From Collinsella sp. (GTDB lineage Bacteria > Actinomycetota > Coriobacteriia > Coriobacteriales > Coriobacteriaceae), in assembly GCA_019414465.1 (NCBI GenBank), contig DXLY01000100.1:1-6969 (forward strand): a stretch of 6,969 nt of DNA, read 5' to 3'. Position 1 is the first letter of the stretch. Each line of letters starts with the position of its first letter. The translations under genes and the position numbers were made by a program. This document shows positions 6,686-6,969 of this stretch, piece by piece. Under the pieces are notes generated by a model, which did not search any database, was not told the origin of the DNA, and was given only the letters and a program-made list of their open reading frames with translations.

Positions 6686-6703
6686 AATATCTTGGATATT
6701 GTA
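6686..6703 (-). promoter_or_regulatory. Candidate -10 box (TACAAT) overlapped by palindrome AATATC-CAA-GATATT
   Basis: On the minus strand TACAAT (6698-6703) resembles a -10 hexamer and lies about 34 bases upstream of the flippase-like start. No good -35 hexamer is found at 16-18 bases; a TTGCGT is 21 bases away. A perfect 6-base-arm palindrome (6686-6700) begins inside this box and covers the expected transcription start, a typical position for a repressor site. Both promoter and operator roles are inferred from position and symmetry only. The rest of 6665-6767 shows nothing else I can support. Confidence 0.35.
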
Positions 6704-6767
6704 CCCGTAAGGGCCATAGGCAGAACGCAAAGCTCTGGTTCAAACGGGAATTGCAGACGGTTGTTTG

Positions 6768-6805
6768 AAAATAAAAAAACCCGGCCTTCCATAGGAAGTC
6801 CGGGT
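6768..6805 (-). terminator. Rho-independent terminator of the tRNA-Glu transcript
   Basis: Read on the minus strand, the arms ACCCGGACTTCC (6794-6805) and GGAAGGCCGGGT (6779-6790) form a 12-pair stem with one A-G mismatch and a TAT loop. Seven T residues follow directly (6773-6779, the first pairing in the stem), then another short T run to 6768. The stem starts 11 bases after the tRNA 3' end, so it ends the tRNA transcript and separates it from the flippase-like gene. Confidence 0.9.
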
Positions 6806-6815
6806 ATCAGATGCG

Positions 6816-6892
6816 TGGTAGCCCGTACCAGATTCGAACTGGTGATCTCCGCCTTGAGAGGGCGGCGTCCTAAACCGCTAGACGAACGGGCC
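6816..6892 (-). tRNA. tRNA-Glu (anticodon CTC)
   Basis: This 77-base gene folds as a standard cloverleaf. The acceptor stem GGCCCGT pairs with ACGGGCT (first pair G-T). The anticodon stem CCGCC/GGCGG encloses the loop CTCTCAA, giving anticodon CTC for codon GAG. The T arm holds the usual TTCGAAT loop closed by ACCAG/CTGGT. A discriminator A and an encoded CCA end the gene. It is the downstream member of a tandem pair with a 22-base spacer, presumably transcribed from a promoter beyond the right edge and ended by the adjacent terminator. Confidence 0.97.
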
Positions 6893-6914
6893 ATAAGCCT
6901 CAGCAGAAAAGAAA

Positions 6915-6969
6915 TGGTAGCCCGTACCAGATTCGAACTGGTGATCTCCGCCTTGAGAGGGCGGCGTCC
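6915..6969 (-). tRNA. tRNA-Glu (anticodon CTC), second copy, cut by the window end
   Basis: The 55 bases visible are identical to the 3' part of the first tRNA gene (6816-6870), from the encoded CCA through the T arm and anticodon arm (loop CTCTCAA, anticodon CTC) to the variable side of the D arm. The 5' part lies outside the window. The repeat period is 99 bases. The spacer between the copies (6893-6914) contains no terminator, so the two are likely processed from one transcript. Confidence 0.93.

Noticed and set aside
6816..6969. The 99-base direct repeat as a CRISPR or integration att repeat
   Set aside because: The repeat is a complete tRNA-Glu gene plus a short spacer. There are only two units and no integrase or foreign DNA between them.

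Overview
The window looks like chromosome from a gut actinobacterium of the class Coriobacteriia. The right part resembles Collinsella. This is inferred from G+C content, codon use, the actinobacterial-type tRNA-Glu and protein style; no database search was possible.

Left block (1-4516, + strand): four tightly spaced genes form one operon for uptake of an iron-type chelate (siderophore, heme or corrinoid). In order they are a small lipoprotein (45-578), a two-domain lipoprotein substrate-binding protein (583-2154), a FecCD/BtuC-type permease (2159-3199) and an ABC ATPase with an extra C-terminal domain (3200-4516). Gaps are 4, 4 and 0 bases. The small lipoprotein and the N-terminal part of the binding protein appear to carry related ligand-binding-like modules. 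The model is capture outside the membrane by the two lipoproteins, passage through a permease homodimer, and ATP hydrolysis by the fourth protein. The operon may begin left of the window: only 44 bases precede the first start and I see no promoter or Fur box there.

Junction (4517-4628): a roughly 30-codon scrap of an IS3-family transposase (ORF B), cut off at both ends, lies between the uptake operon and a convergent TetR gene. To its left the DNA is visibly richer in G+C; to its right it is more moderate. This suggests the uptake operon arrived by transfer or rearrangement and that the scrap marks one edge.

Right block (4629-6969, - strand): a tandem pair of identical tRNA-Glu(CTC) genes (the outer one cut by the window end), an intrinsic terminator, a multi-spanning lysylphosphatidylglycerol-synthase-type flippase-like protein, and a TetR-family repressor. 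Inverted repeats lie in front of both protein genes and are candidate operators.

Nothing here amounts to a clearly new system. The most unusual items are the ATPase fusion with its altered Q-loop, the shared module in the two lipoproteins, and the IS scar at a compositional boundary.
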